NCBI GenBank assembly: GCA_015680685.1 | Contig: MNCI01019132.1 | Span: 213,200 to 251,430 of the forward strand | Source of the DNA: Gnetum montanum | Lineage: Eukaryota > Streptophyta > Gnetopsida > Gnetales > Gnetaceae | Direction of reading: 5' to 3' | DNA: 38,231 nucleotides | Shown: piece by piece, positions 22,080 to 31,094 of the stretch | How the letters are laid out: every line of letters starts with the position of its first letter | Position numbering within the stretch: the stretch's first letter is position 1 | The notes under the pieces: generated by a model | Database searches by the model: none | The model's input: the letters and a program-made list of their open reading frames with translations, nothing else | What the model was told of the DNA's origin: nothing | Program-made: the position numbers and the translations under genes

Positions 22080-22147
22080 TTAGCCCCCAAAATCCTCCTC
22101 ATCATCTACTTTCGCTCCACTAGGGCCAGCTCCATCATTAACATGTC
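22080..22147 (-). pseudogene. Antisense gene in B: terminal exon (acidic C-terminus)
   Basis: After an acceptor TTATAAG/GA, the frame reads HVNDGAGPSGAKVDDEEDFG and ends at TAA (22082-22080). Acceptor, open frame, acidic composition and stop together look like a genuine last exon. The matching donor of the exon above it is not clear (somewhere about 22250-22290). Confidence 0.5.
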
Positions 22148-22259
22148 CTTATAACAGAACAAAGAAAAAAAATAGATAAGAGTAATAAAGCAAATCATGA
22201 ATAGAAAACCAAGAAAAATAGTAACACTAACAATAAAAACAATAAAACCATAAAAAAGC

Positions 22260-23061
22260 AAGCACCATAATAAAACAATCAAAAGTGAGGAGGGCCTTAG
22301 GATGGCCTCCAAACACCGTAGAATCTCCTCCTCGGGCACATTTTCCCAATCCTCCTCTAGGCCAAGATCAATACCAGCCAAGGTTTTACCCTTGTCCACC
22401 GAGGTCTAGGTAGGACGCTCAAGAGTGAACATGCCTATCGAAGCCTCCTTGGAAGTGGTGGTAATGGTTCTCTCAGGAGATCCCTCCACCTCGGTGCACT
22501 CGGCAAACCTATCATAAGCAGGACGTAAGTCTAGTCCATCGATGAACATTTCCATCCGGTGATGTTCAACTGATTCCTCCTTTAACCACTTCTTGTACTG
22601 GTGCTTGTGATCCTTTTGATCTTGATCCCACTTACGTACTTTAGCAGTAAAGGATTTCCAATCATGACATTTCCTATTCAGCAAATCCATCTGTGCCCTT
22701 TTTTCGGCTAAATCCTGTGTCACCTATACTTTGCTGTTCAAAACTGTCCAGTAACGTGGATAGGTGATCTTAGACATGCACCAAGTACTATCACTAGACA
22801 ACCTAGCAGCAACAAAATCATAACAGGATTGAAGATCCCTCTTCTCCTCTCTCTCCTTTGCCAATGTTTCCTTCAATGAGTGCACCTTGTCCCATAGATA
22901 CTCAATTGAATGCCTACAAGTCTAGAGAAATTTAGCGTTTTGTACGACGTAATCGGAAACTGCATCATAAACATTTCTAGGGACTTGTTCAATATTCCCT
23001 AGAAATTTAGGGAGGGCATCAATATGAGTAGCCTTAGAAGGATCCCATTGAAGCTTGGCAC
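22260..23061 (-). pseudogene. Antisense gene in B: long helical exon
   Basis: Begins after a good acceptor CTTGCAG/GT (23063-23062) and continues the frame of the previous exon (LELGAKLQWDP). About 270 codons stay in one frame, broken only by three TAG stops (22924-22922, 22726-22724, 22408-22406), each readable as an original CAG. The protein is charged and helical: KVHSLKETLAKEREEKRDLQ, DLAEKRAQMDLLNRKCHDW and KWDQDQKDHKHQYKKWLKEE, then GLEEDWENVPEEEILRCLEA near its end. A coiled coil is likely. I do not recognise the family. Confidence 0.6.
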
Positions 23062-23165
23062 CTGCAAGTATAAGTACCGCACACAAGAATCAGCTATAAT
23101 TCACAATGAATGCAAAGAAACACAATAAACCTGGACACTTAGCATAATACGTAACATACACATAC

Positions 23166-23374
23166 CTAGTTCTAGATGAGCTTGTTATAGGCAAGAGACC
23201 ACATCATTAATGATGCCTGTGACAAAGTCCATTTTACTAGGCATCTCAGGCCATGGCCTTATCTGGTCAGTGGATGTGGGACAAGAATGGGAGGTCACCT
23301 CAATTGGGGCTTGTGATCCTAACACCTCTACCTGGGATGTATGTGCCTCAGAGACCTTAGCATCCACCCTGGTG
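23166..23374 (-). pseudogene. Antisense gene in B: exon between two short introns
   Basis: Bounded by the acceptor TTCTTAG/CACC (23376-23375) and the donor CTAG/GTATGTG (23165-23164). The frame reads RVDAKVSEAHTSQVEVLGSQ and later MDFVTGIINDVVSCL, with one TAA that would derive from CAA. Its last base joins the next exon in frame (L-G-A-K). The intron after it is 104 bp (23062-23165) and the one before it 79 bp (23375-23453). The exon 4 to exon 5 join is off by one base, which suggests a small indel. Confidence 0.6.
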
Positions 23375-23453
23375 CTAAGAATAATTAGGATAATCAACAA
23401 CAAGTAATAAGGGTTAAAAGACATAAAATGTGGATCAAGCTAAAGGAATATAC

Positions 23454-23748
23454 CAAAAGCCCTTTGCTAGTTAGCTTGGGTGGATCACCAAGTTGCAAAG
23501 ATCCATCGAAGAAACCATCAAAGACACCCCTCTTATCGCTTGAATGCTTAAGTGCATCCAAAGCCTCCACAAGCTTCGTCCCCATGATGGTTGTTACGAC
23601 TTCCTCTTGCTGGACAAGAAGTTCTTTGATCGCTTCTTCCCTTTCTTTTGCTTCTTCCTCTAGCCCTGTGACAAGCACTTTAGTTTCAACCATCAAGGCT
23701 AAGGCTTCTCTCTCCCTCTCGGGACTTTCCTCTGATAACACCAGAATC
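23454..23748 (-). pseudogene. Antisense gene in B: coiled-coil exon
   Basis: Starts after the acceptor ACACTAG/GATT (23750-23749) and ends at the donor TTTTG/GTATAT (23453-23452). It is fully open in one frame with a strongly charged heptad-like stretch: LVTGLEEEAKEREEAIKELL and QQEEVVTTIMGTKLVEALDA, then KRGVFDGFFDGSLQLGDPPK. A coiled coil is likely. Absence of stops over ~295 bp contrasts with the heavy decay of the neighbouring pol genes. Confidence 0.6.
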
Positions 23749-23847
23749 CTAGTGTTAGTATGACATAGTATATACATACATTTAATAAACATATAAACTA
23801 AAACACAATAAAAAAATAAATATATAATAATAAAATAAAATACTTAC

Positions 23848-24894
23848 TCTCCACTAGCAGTACAAAGTGGATCCTCTTTGCTCTTGGTGGTTTCACTTCT
23901 AGGGCAGGCTCCCTTGGGCATTCAATTCTCTTCACTTTTGCCTTGGATCTCTCGATAGTCTCATGAATCAGACGTTCAACCCCTTTAACAGACATGTGTA
24001 GTATAGGCGGTTCTAATCCCAAGCTATCATAGGAATGATGGGAACGACTAGCTACATCCCCAATAGTAATGGACACTAATTATTTGATGCCTTTGGGTGG
24101 GTCCTGAGATCTAGTGGTGCTAAACAAATGGTGAATCCAAAGGTGAGACAGCTATGAACGATCCCTCAATATATAACGGTTATCACCATAAACTACTAGG
24201 AACTTAGCAAACCTATGTAGGTACCCTGCAAAGAAGGTGAATGTGAAGTGGGATTTGGCATTGATGTTTGAGTGTAATCTAATGATCTCTCCATGAAAGC
24301 CAGACCCAAGAAATTGTGCCTAGTTATAATGCACGCCCGTCTTTAGGATTGTGCGTATAATATGTGTGGACTGGATCCCAAAGTTTCTTCTTTCAAAAAG
24401 AGATTTACGGAATGCACGTGCCCAAAAGAGAGGGTACAAGAAGTTCACCTCTATAGATCAAGTATCATCTTGCATGGAAAAACCTTTGGGACCCCGAGAC
24501 ACACCTAACCAATCTTCAAGCTCCTTTATGATTTGGCTTTCTTTAGTCTCTTTCTCTACTGCCACTCAGGCACCATCCATAGGCATGCCAAAGAGATCAG
24601 AAAGGAACTTAGTAGTCAGGTGAAAAGACACCTTGACTCCTCAAACCCACGTAGTGAAATGAGAAGCATCATCGTGAAAAGAATCAACAATGGTAACCAT
24701 TTCAGTAGCTAGAATATTAGGAGTCAGAACAATGAACAAGTCCATCAAAACCACATGGGTACGAAGGCTAATGACTAACTCAGAGGCCTTCATCTACAAC
24801 CATTATTGTGACTATTCTGTCTCTCCATACTTCATAAAAAGAGTGGCCTCAGTACGCCTTGATATGATGGTAACTTCATCGGAAGAGATAGCCG
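23848..24894 (-). pseudogene. Antisense gene in B: ~1-kb exon of unknown function
   Basis: One frame runs the whole length, with about nine stops. It ends at a consensus donor GGAGA/GTAAGT (23847-23846); the intron after it is 99 bp. The upstream acceptor appears mutated (TTTTCTACAA at 24895-24896, expected AG). Readable parts: ASELVISLRTHVVLMDLFIV, MVTIVDSFHDDASHFTTWV, VSFHLTTKFLSDLFGMPMDG, IIKELEDWLGVSRGPKGFSM, VNFLYPLFWARAFRKSLFER and FTFTFFAGYLHRFAKFLVVY. It recalls extra ORFs carried by plant Tat elements in general character only; I cannot name the domain. Confidence 0.55.
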
Positions 24895-24991
24895 TTGTAG
24901 AAAAAAGAAAAAAACATAGAGCAAAAGGTTAAAAACATAGTATAGGATGAATCAACAAAGAGAAAATGGAGTCTAGAATGTGATCATTTAC

Positions 24992-25264
24992 CATCAGTAA
25001 ATGGTGTAGGCAGATTAGGTACAAGATCAATTATTTGAGGAAAAATTGGCCCCATTGAGGAACCAATCCTCATGCAACCAACCATGAACTTGATAGTGTT
25101 CAAAGGCCCTTGAAAACTGCCTATGGTAGTCAACAATAGTAGTCCTTATCTAGTCTAGTACTGCAGCATGAAGAATGGGGTCCACCATGAATGCCTCCAA
25201 TGTTGTGCGTGCTAAGGCAAGCCCACTATCATCATCACGCATCCCATTCTCATCAAAATGAGGC
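24992..25264 (-). pseudogene. Antisense gene in B: second FCP1/NIF-like exon
   Basis: Begins after the acceptor CTATGTAG/GCC (25266-25265) and ends at the donor TGATG/GTAAATG (24991-24990). Joined to the previous exon it reads in frame: VDM then PHFDENGMRDDDSGLALART, followed by LEAFMVDPILHAAVLD, which fits the C-terminal tail of plant FCP1-like domains. A probable 1-base indel near 25060 shifts the frame, after which PIFPQIIDLVPNLPTPFTDG is open up to the donor. Intron before it: 84 bp (25265-25348). Confidence 0.6.
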
Positions 25265-25348
25265 CTACATAGAAAAAGAATATTTATGCATAGAAAATGG
25301 TATAATTTTAAAAGAATAAAAAATTAAGCAAAACATAAAAGAGCATAC

Positions 25349-25815
25349 ATGTCCACTCTATACAATGTCCCAGGTGGGTTCTGGAATAGCGTGTAAACAC
25401 GGAAAGCTAAAAAATGTGTGTTGCTGCTATTATAATGGCTACAAGTAGGTAGCTCCCATACACGAGTGAAAGAATGATTAGACCTAGGACCCTCAAGAAG
25501 GCCTCCCTTAACTGTAAAGAGTCCCTTGTCTATGTCAGTAATGAAGGCAAGCATGTCTTGTGTAGATCTAGGGAACATTATTTCAACCATATCACAGGCC
25601 AACTACTCACTTAAATAAGACCATATAACTATGCTAAAACTTTGTAAAATGAATGACAAAAATGCACCAACACTAGGACGAAACCATATCACATGAGGTC
25701 CAATACGCATATCATAAGGAGTTATGTTCGATCCAAAGGGGCCAAACCAAGCGAGTACACCAACGAGCTCAACCACAAGAAAGGAGGGTTTAGGTCCCTT
25801 GCATACAGGCAAAAC
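25349..25815 (-). pseudogene. Antisense gene in B: FCP1/NIF-like (HAD family) phosphatase exon
   Basis: FCP1/NIF-like proteins are HAD-family phosphatases. Order seen: KPSFLVVELVGVLAW (25751-25790), the place of the DxDxT/V or plant DLNGV motif; HVIWFRPSVGAFLSF (about 25648-25692), matching V-x-RPG-x-x-x-FL; SFSIVIWSYLSE then ACDMVEIMFP, matching the IWSS block; FTRVWELPTCSHYNSSNTHF; and YTLFQNPPGTLYRVD, matching the YNxxNT-L-x-DDSPYK-x-x-NPP block. Both catalytic signatures are altered: the first Asp is Glu, the second position Val, and the DDS triplet reads AFR. One TAG interrupts at 25605-25603. There is no ATG; an acceptor CCTAAG/G at 25817-25816 suggests an exon further upstream. Donor AT/GTATGC at 25348. 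Confidence 0.68.
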
Positions 25816-26181
25816 CTTAGGTAAGTAAAAGCTAAGTGCTCAAAATAATATGTAACTACATAAACCAAACACATAAATAATATTTGATATATAGTCTCAT
25901 CCCATGAGACAAGGACACCAATATTTATTTGGTGTATTTAACGTTCACTAGGGTACATTGAAATCATTTACATAGTAGTTTTTCGCAAGCAACATAAAAT
26001 GAACATGCAGGTATAAAACCATAAACATTTGTAGATTCGTAGAAATGTATTTAAATCTATCCAAAAAGGAAAACAATAAATAGTGTAGACCTAAACACCA
26101 GCAGGCAATGAAAATTTTAAACAAACAATTTGCATCTTCATGTTTTAACACAAACGCCGCTCATGAGAGGGCTTGCACTGC
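25816..26181 (-). other. Upstream end of the antisense gene, unresolved
   Basis: A minus-strand open stretch at 26151-25948 begins with ATG but has no recognisable protein features and is AT-rich. It could hold the first exon, 5' UTR or promoter of the antisense gene. No convincing TATA box or donor site was found. Confidence 0.3.
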
Positions 26182-26545
26182 ACTCATGTTGGGGTTTTCC
26201 CTAGGAACGCACACTGGGGCCTATTCCCGTAGCTCATGCTCCCCTAGAAATTATGTGGCCTTGGTACTCACGCTGTCCTGGCCCTCATGCTGCCCAGGAA
26301 ACTAATTCTTCCTTGTAACTCATGTTGGGGTTTTCCCTAGGAACACACGCTAGAGCCTGTTCCTACGGCTCACACTGCCTTAGAAATTACGAGGCCCTAG
26401 CACTCACGCTATCCTGGCGCTCATACTACCCAGGAAACTAACCTTGCCTTGTAACTTGTACTAGGGTTTTTCCTAGGAACGCATGCTATGGGCCTGTGCC
26501 TATAGCTCATGCTGCCCTGGAACTTACGCTACCATGGTACTCACA
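26182..26545 (+). repeat. 136-bp tandem repeat, about 2.65 copies
   Basis: Units start at 26182 (ACTCATGTTGGGGTTTTCCC), 26318 (ACTCATGTTGGGGTTTTCCC) and 26454 (ACTTGTACTAGGGTTTTTCC), exactly 136 bp apart each time. The third copy stops near 26545. Units contain CTAGGAACGCA, CTCATGCTGCCC and CCCAGGAAACTAA blocks. The GC content is higher than in the surroundings. It lies just upstream of the antisense gene's 5' end. Confidence 0.85.
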
Positions 26546-27600
26546 TGGTGCTTGCTTCGATATGCAAAATGAAAAAAAAATCTGACTCGCCCTAATCCAA
26601 CCGTGTGTGCCTGAAAGACAACAATCGAAAAATACAGCAAGCCATAATATAAGCCCTAGCGCCCCAAAATGTAGCGGAGATACCAAAAATAGGCTATGGC
26701 CATCAGAGACCACACTGCGCTAGCTAACACTGTGCACAAAATACTGGAGAGAAACAAGAAAAAATGGACCAGCGTAGAGCTCCATCCCATGCTGGAATTC
26801 TGGCTTGAGGGAGACACTGAGGTAGCTCTTCACTCTTCTCCACGAACGCTAGATTCATTTGCCTCTTCCCTTTGCCTTAGTTTGGTTTCCCTTTGCCCTT
26901 CATGACTGCCCTATAACTCATGCTGCAGCTCACGCTGCACTCTTTAGCTTGCTCATGCCCTCAATGCCCATGAACTCATGCTAGCATAAGTGATGCCCCC
27001 AATACCTCAAAATCCCTTTTTAACCCCCATGTTCACCCCCAATTTAGTTTATTTGTTTATTATATTTTATTTTTAGCTTTATTTTTATTTATTCAATTTA
27101 CCATGTTCATGTTTAAATTTTTCTTTCCTATTATTATTTACATCATCTTTGCTTCATTCTTACCTAGTACTCATTATTTCATCCTCTGGAGATAAGGCCA
27201 AAATATTAAAGATGATAAAGAAATAAAAAAAAGGGAGGGAGGGGAGAAAATGTAAAATCAAAATAGAATGATGCGAATTTAAGAAATAAAATATATAAAA
27301 TAATATATATATTCCTCGCCCATAAAAATCCATAAGACTTTAAAATCCCATAAACTTATTATTCGCACAAACATAGAAATTAACAATGCTCCATACACTC
27401 ATCCATAACACAAAATGACATGAATATTACCAGCCTGGTATGGCCTAAAACTACCATATGGTCCAGGTATGACACTAAACTACCACTACGTTCTGCAATT
27501 TCATCAGTACATAGATTAATTACCCAATGCTCATTTACATTTAACAACACCTTCATCAAGTAAATGTCACTCACTTTGCTCCTAGTTTAAATTGGTAGGA
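26546..27600. other. Noncoding stretch between tandem repeat and RT
   Basis: 26700-26900 has no recognised gene. 27040-27400 is strongly AT-rich, with ATATATAT near 27300. 27405-27500 holds TTAAACT-type repeats (CCTAAAACTACCATATGG, CACTAAACTACCACTAC). The RT-side open frame begins after a possible acceptor TTGGTAG near 27600. Confidence 0.5.
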
Positions 27601-27639
27601 GCAAGCACATGGCCACCAAGAATATCTTTTCAACATTGT

Positions 27640-28760
27640 CTCTCAGTGGACCATATGGGGAGGTAAAAAGAGTAATTAATCTAGAATCCTTGGATCTAGA
27701 CCCATGCGCTTATATTAATTTAATAGCCTCCACTTAGGAAACTTCGGATTGGCCTAAAATTGTGGCTAATACTTTAAATCTAGAGACCAATAATATCACT
27801 GAAGATCCCCTTGTTGAAGTCCCCATTATCACATCCAATGGTGAAACTAGAACATTGAAACTAAGTGCCCTATTGGACTCACAACTTATCAGTGACATCA
27901 CTTAAGTACTAAAAGACAATATAAAAACATTCACATGGTCATATACCGACATGCCAGGATTAGACCCCCAAATTGTCCAACACAAAATCATTCTTGATGC
28001 AAAAGTCAAACCAATGAAGCAAAAGGCACGAAAGGTTAGACTTGAGGTGGCATTAGTAGTTCGTGTTTAAATCACAAAGCTCTATCAAGCCAGTTTCATC
28101 TGAGCCATTGACTATCCCGATTGGGTATCAAACATTATCATAGTCCCTAAGAAGAACAGTAGCATATGCATATGCATTGACTTCAGTGATCTCAACACAG
28201 CCACTATAAAAGATGAATTCCCACTACCTAGCATCGATCAACTTATTGATACAACTGCTGGACATGCACTATTAGCCTTTATGGATGGATTTTCAGGATA
28301 CAATCAAATAAGAATCAATTCAGAACATGAACTCAAAATAACCTTTATGACACCTTGGGGAACATTCTTCTATACGATGATGCCATTTAGTCTTAAAAAT
28401 GCAGGCACTACATATCAACGAGCAATGACATATATATTTAGTGATTATATGCTCAATTTTCTTAATGATTACTTTGATGACATCATAGTTAAATCTAAAA
28501 CAACTGAAAAACAGGCAAAAGATCTAGACCTAGTGCTTAAACATTGTTTCAAATATGACCTTAGACTCAATCCAAAGAAGTGTGTCTTTGGTGTCAAAAT
28601 GGGAAAAATGCTTGGCTTCGTAGTCTCTGAAATAGGGATATGGGTAGACCCTAATAAGGTTAAGGCAATAGTTAACATGCAACCACAAAAAACATAATAC
28701 CCAACTACATGGTCTCCAAGGTAGACGACAATTCATTAGACGCTTTATCAAAAGGCTGAT
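27640..28760 (+). pseudogene. Element B: reverse transcriptase
   Basis: The frame starts with SGPYGEVKRVINLESLDLD, then FTWSYTDMPGLDPQIVQHKI, the usual N-terminus of Tat RT. The polymerase core is well preserved at 28281-28697: IIIVPKKNSSICICIDFSDL, FMDGFSGYNQIRI, MTPWGTFFYTMMPFSLKNAG and the catalytic box YFDD at 28470-28481 (position 2 is Phe where V, I or M is usual), then LNPKKCVFGV and GKMLGFVVSEIGIWVDPNK. A frameshift follows at about 28700. This is the least decayed pol segment in the window. Confidence 0.9.
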
Positions 28761-29300
28761 GGATAAGTTGAGACCCATGCAACACCTATTACGAAAGAAT
28801 GTGCATTTTCAATGGACTCAACAATGCCAAGAAACATTTGAAAACATAAAGCAAGAGCTAGCTCAACTGTCGACTGTTTATCCCCCACAAAGCGATAGAC
28901 CCTTCTACATCTACATTGCAACTTCTGATTCTTTCATTGCATCGATGCTTTTTCAAAAATGTAAAAATGGAATCAAGATCATTGTCTATTACCTAAGCCA
29001 CACTCTAATTGCCTATGAATAACGATACAATGATGTGGAGAAATCATGCCTTGCCCTCATCTTCTCCTTGAAGAAATGATGGCATTATCTCTTCCGTAGT
29101 TAAGTGTACATCATTAGCAAGAATAATGTACTCTGCACCATCACTAACAACATCTACGAGTTGAGTAGGATAGCTAGGTGGAAAGCATTGATCGCAAATT
29201 TTGACTTACACTATGTTGCTCAATCTTCCACAAAAGGTCAAGCAATAGTCACACAATTGATCATCTCACCAATGCATGATCAAGCAATGATTAACCATGA
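28760..29300 (+). pseudogene. Element B: connection and first (Ty3-type) RNase H
   Basis: MDKLRPMQHLLRKNVHFQWT and CQETFENIKQELAQL form the connection. RFYIYIATSD-like sequence (about 28900) and YYLSHTLIAYE, then YNDVEKSCLALIFSLKK, are the RNase H part, with the Glu retained in the VEK motif. ITNNIYELSRIARWKALIAN and FDLHYVAQSSTKGQAIV complete it. Stops at about 29022, 29077 and 29101 break the frame. Confidence 0.8.
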
Positions 29301-29339
29301 ATTCCTTGATGAGAATGTTAATAGTATAGACACCGTACC

Positions 29340-29860
29340 TAATAACTATGAGGCAATCCTTTATTTTGATGGAGCTTCAACTTCCTAAGGAGGAAGTATT
29401 GCGGCCATTTTAACATACCCCTTCAGAGAAATCCAACCCTTCACCTATTGATTAACCTTTCCCTATACCGATAACATGGCAGAATACAAAGGTCTTCTTA
29501 GAGGTTTTCAAGTAGCATTGACTTCAGGAATCACACATCTTGTAGTTCAAGGTGATTCATAGTTAGTCATTAATCAAGTCACGGAGGTTTACGCATGCAA
29601 AGCTCTCCATTTGCAGCTATATTATGATTTGACCAAACATCTACTAAGGCAATTAGTAGACGTGGATATACAACATGTCCCTAAAAGTGTGAACACCATT
29701 ACCGATGCACTTGCTACACTAGCCCTAAACATGACACCCGAAATGTTCTATGCGTTGCCTAGCTCTATAACAAATTGTGCAAAACCTATAACCAACACTC
29801 CCGATGAAATACCTATAGCATCTGTTAGCACAACATGCAATAGAATGGTACAATGACATA
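29340..29860 (+). pseudogene. Element B: second, archaeal-type RNase H (aRNH)
   Basis: An additional RNase H between the first RNase H and integrase is known as a lineage mark of plant Tat elements. All four acidic positions are visible: LYFDGAS (Asp at 29368-29370), NMAEYKG (Glu at 29482-29484), VQGDS (Asp at 29554-29556) and ITDALA (Asp at 29704-29706). LLRGFQVALTSGITHLVV and VDVDIQHVPKSVNTITDAL lie between. A stop follows FDGASTS and another lies in the GDS region, so it is broken, but the active site is complete. Confidence 0.85.
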
Positions 29861-29899
29861 AAAGAGTATCTTCTACGAGGCAAACCTTCACAACATTTG

Positions 29900-31080
29900 A
29901 CAAACACTCAAAAATACGCCGTGCAAAAACACTCTTGAAAATATGTGTTAATAGGAGACACCTTGTGTAGAAAATCCTATGAAGGCATTCTATTAATGTG
30001 TGTTAGTAGCGTCGATGGTCAAACAATTGTAGAACAAGTCCATGAAGGACTTTGTGGAGGGCACATAGGACCTAAAGCAATGGCAACAAAGATTAGGTGC
30101 TTGGGCTACTACTGGCCACACATGGAGTACGATTGCTTCCAAGGTTAGGACATGTGACATTTTCCAAAGGCATGGTAACCTAATACATGTGCCACCTAAT
30201 GAATTACACACAACACAAATCACATGGCAATTCCAAAGATGGGGATTAGACTTAATTAGATCGATAATGCCACCATCTTTCTCAGGGCATAGCTTCATTA
30301 TCACCGCAACTGAATACTTCACAAAATGGGTAGAAGCTATTCCCCTTAGGAGGACCACTTCTAAACATGTTTGCACATTCATAATAGAAAACATTGTGAC
30401 CCATTTTGATATTCTGATGACCATCATTACTGATAATGGGCCACAGTTCAGCAGTACAGATACCAAAAGCTTCTGTGAAAGCATGAGTATTAAACATGCA
30501 TTCTCATCATCTTACTACCCACAGAGTAATGGTCAAGAGGAGGCTACAAAAAAAACTACCATCATGGTGCTAAAAAAGATGTTAAATCAGAGCAAGAGGT
30601 GATTGCACGAACAATTAGTTTACACATTATGGACATACAGAATGACACATCGAACACCTACAAGTAAAAATCCATAGTCTTGTATATGGATCTGAAGCTG
30701 TTTTACCTTTGGAGTTACATGTTTCCTCATTGCACATAGCTCTCTCAGGCCTCCTTGATGAAAGCCAAAGCAATGAAATGCACATTGCTAACCTTGACTC
30801 AGTGGAGGAAGAACATGTACGAATGCTTGATCAGATCGAGTGGTACTAGAAACAATAGCGGCAATGACATAAACACAATTTGCATAAGCACCTGATTAAA
30901 GAAGAAGGCCTAGTCCTTAAGGCCATCCATGAACATCTAGATAAATTCTCAGCTAACTGGGAAGGGCCTTACTTAGTCACCAAGGTGTATAATAATGAAG
31001 CATTCAAACTTGCTGACATGGACGGGAACAAGTTCGCTAATCCTACAAATCACCTGTACTTGAAAAAGTACTATGTCTGA
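29900..31080 (+). pseudogene. Element B: integrase
   Basis: N-terminal zinc-binding part: VHEGLCGGHIGPKAMATKI, GYYWPHMEYDC, then after a frame change CDIFQRHGNL (second Cys of the usual CxxCQRHG is Phe). Catalytic core 30189-30602: RWGLDLIRSI (Asp 30249-30251), ITDNGPQFSS (Asp 30432-30434) and NGQEEATKK (Glu 30540-30542), giving 35 residues between the last two acids as in DD35E integrases. C-terminal part 30880-31080 with FSANWEGPYLVTKV and a stop at 31080. Stops and frame changes lie at 30150 and 30600-30880. Confidence 0.88.
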
Positions 31081-31094
31081 TCAACTTAAGGTAT

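Larger units (their letters stand above)
21394..27600. other. Element B: 6.2-kb interval between protease and RT, candidate intron holding an antisense gene
   Basis: No sense-strand coding is visible here. Ogre-type elements are known to have an intron between PR and RT. The open PR frame ends at AAAAAG/TAG (21391), and a TTGGTAG-type acceptor precedes the first RT-side frame near 27600; both are candidates only. The interval contains, left to right: short TAAACT-type repeats (21425-21665), an AT-rich stretch, the antisense gene (22080-25815), a 136-bp tandem repeat (26182-26545), a second AT-rich stretch (27040-27400), and again TAAACT-type repeats (27405-27500). Confidence 0.55.

Noticed and set aside
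22080-25815. The antisense gene considered as an ordinary host gene that B merely flanks
   Set aside because: B's sense genes continue in order on both sides with one pair of LTRs, and element-type short repeats lie at both edges, so it is inside the element. A later independent insertion cannot be fully excluded, but no terminal repeats or target duplication were found around it.
29993-30484. 163-codon minus-strand open frame
   Set aside because: Lies opposite the recognisable B integrase and has no features of its own.
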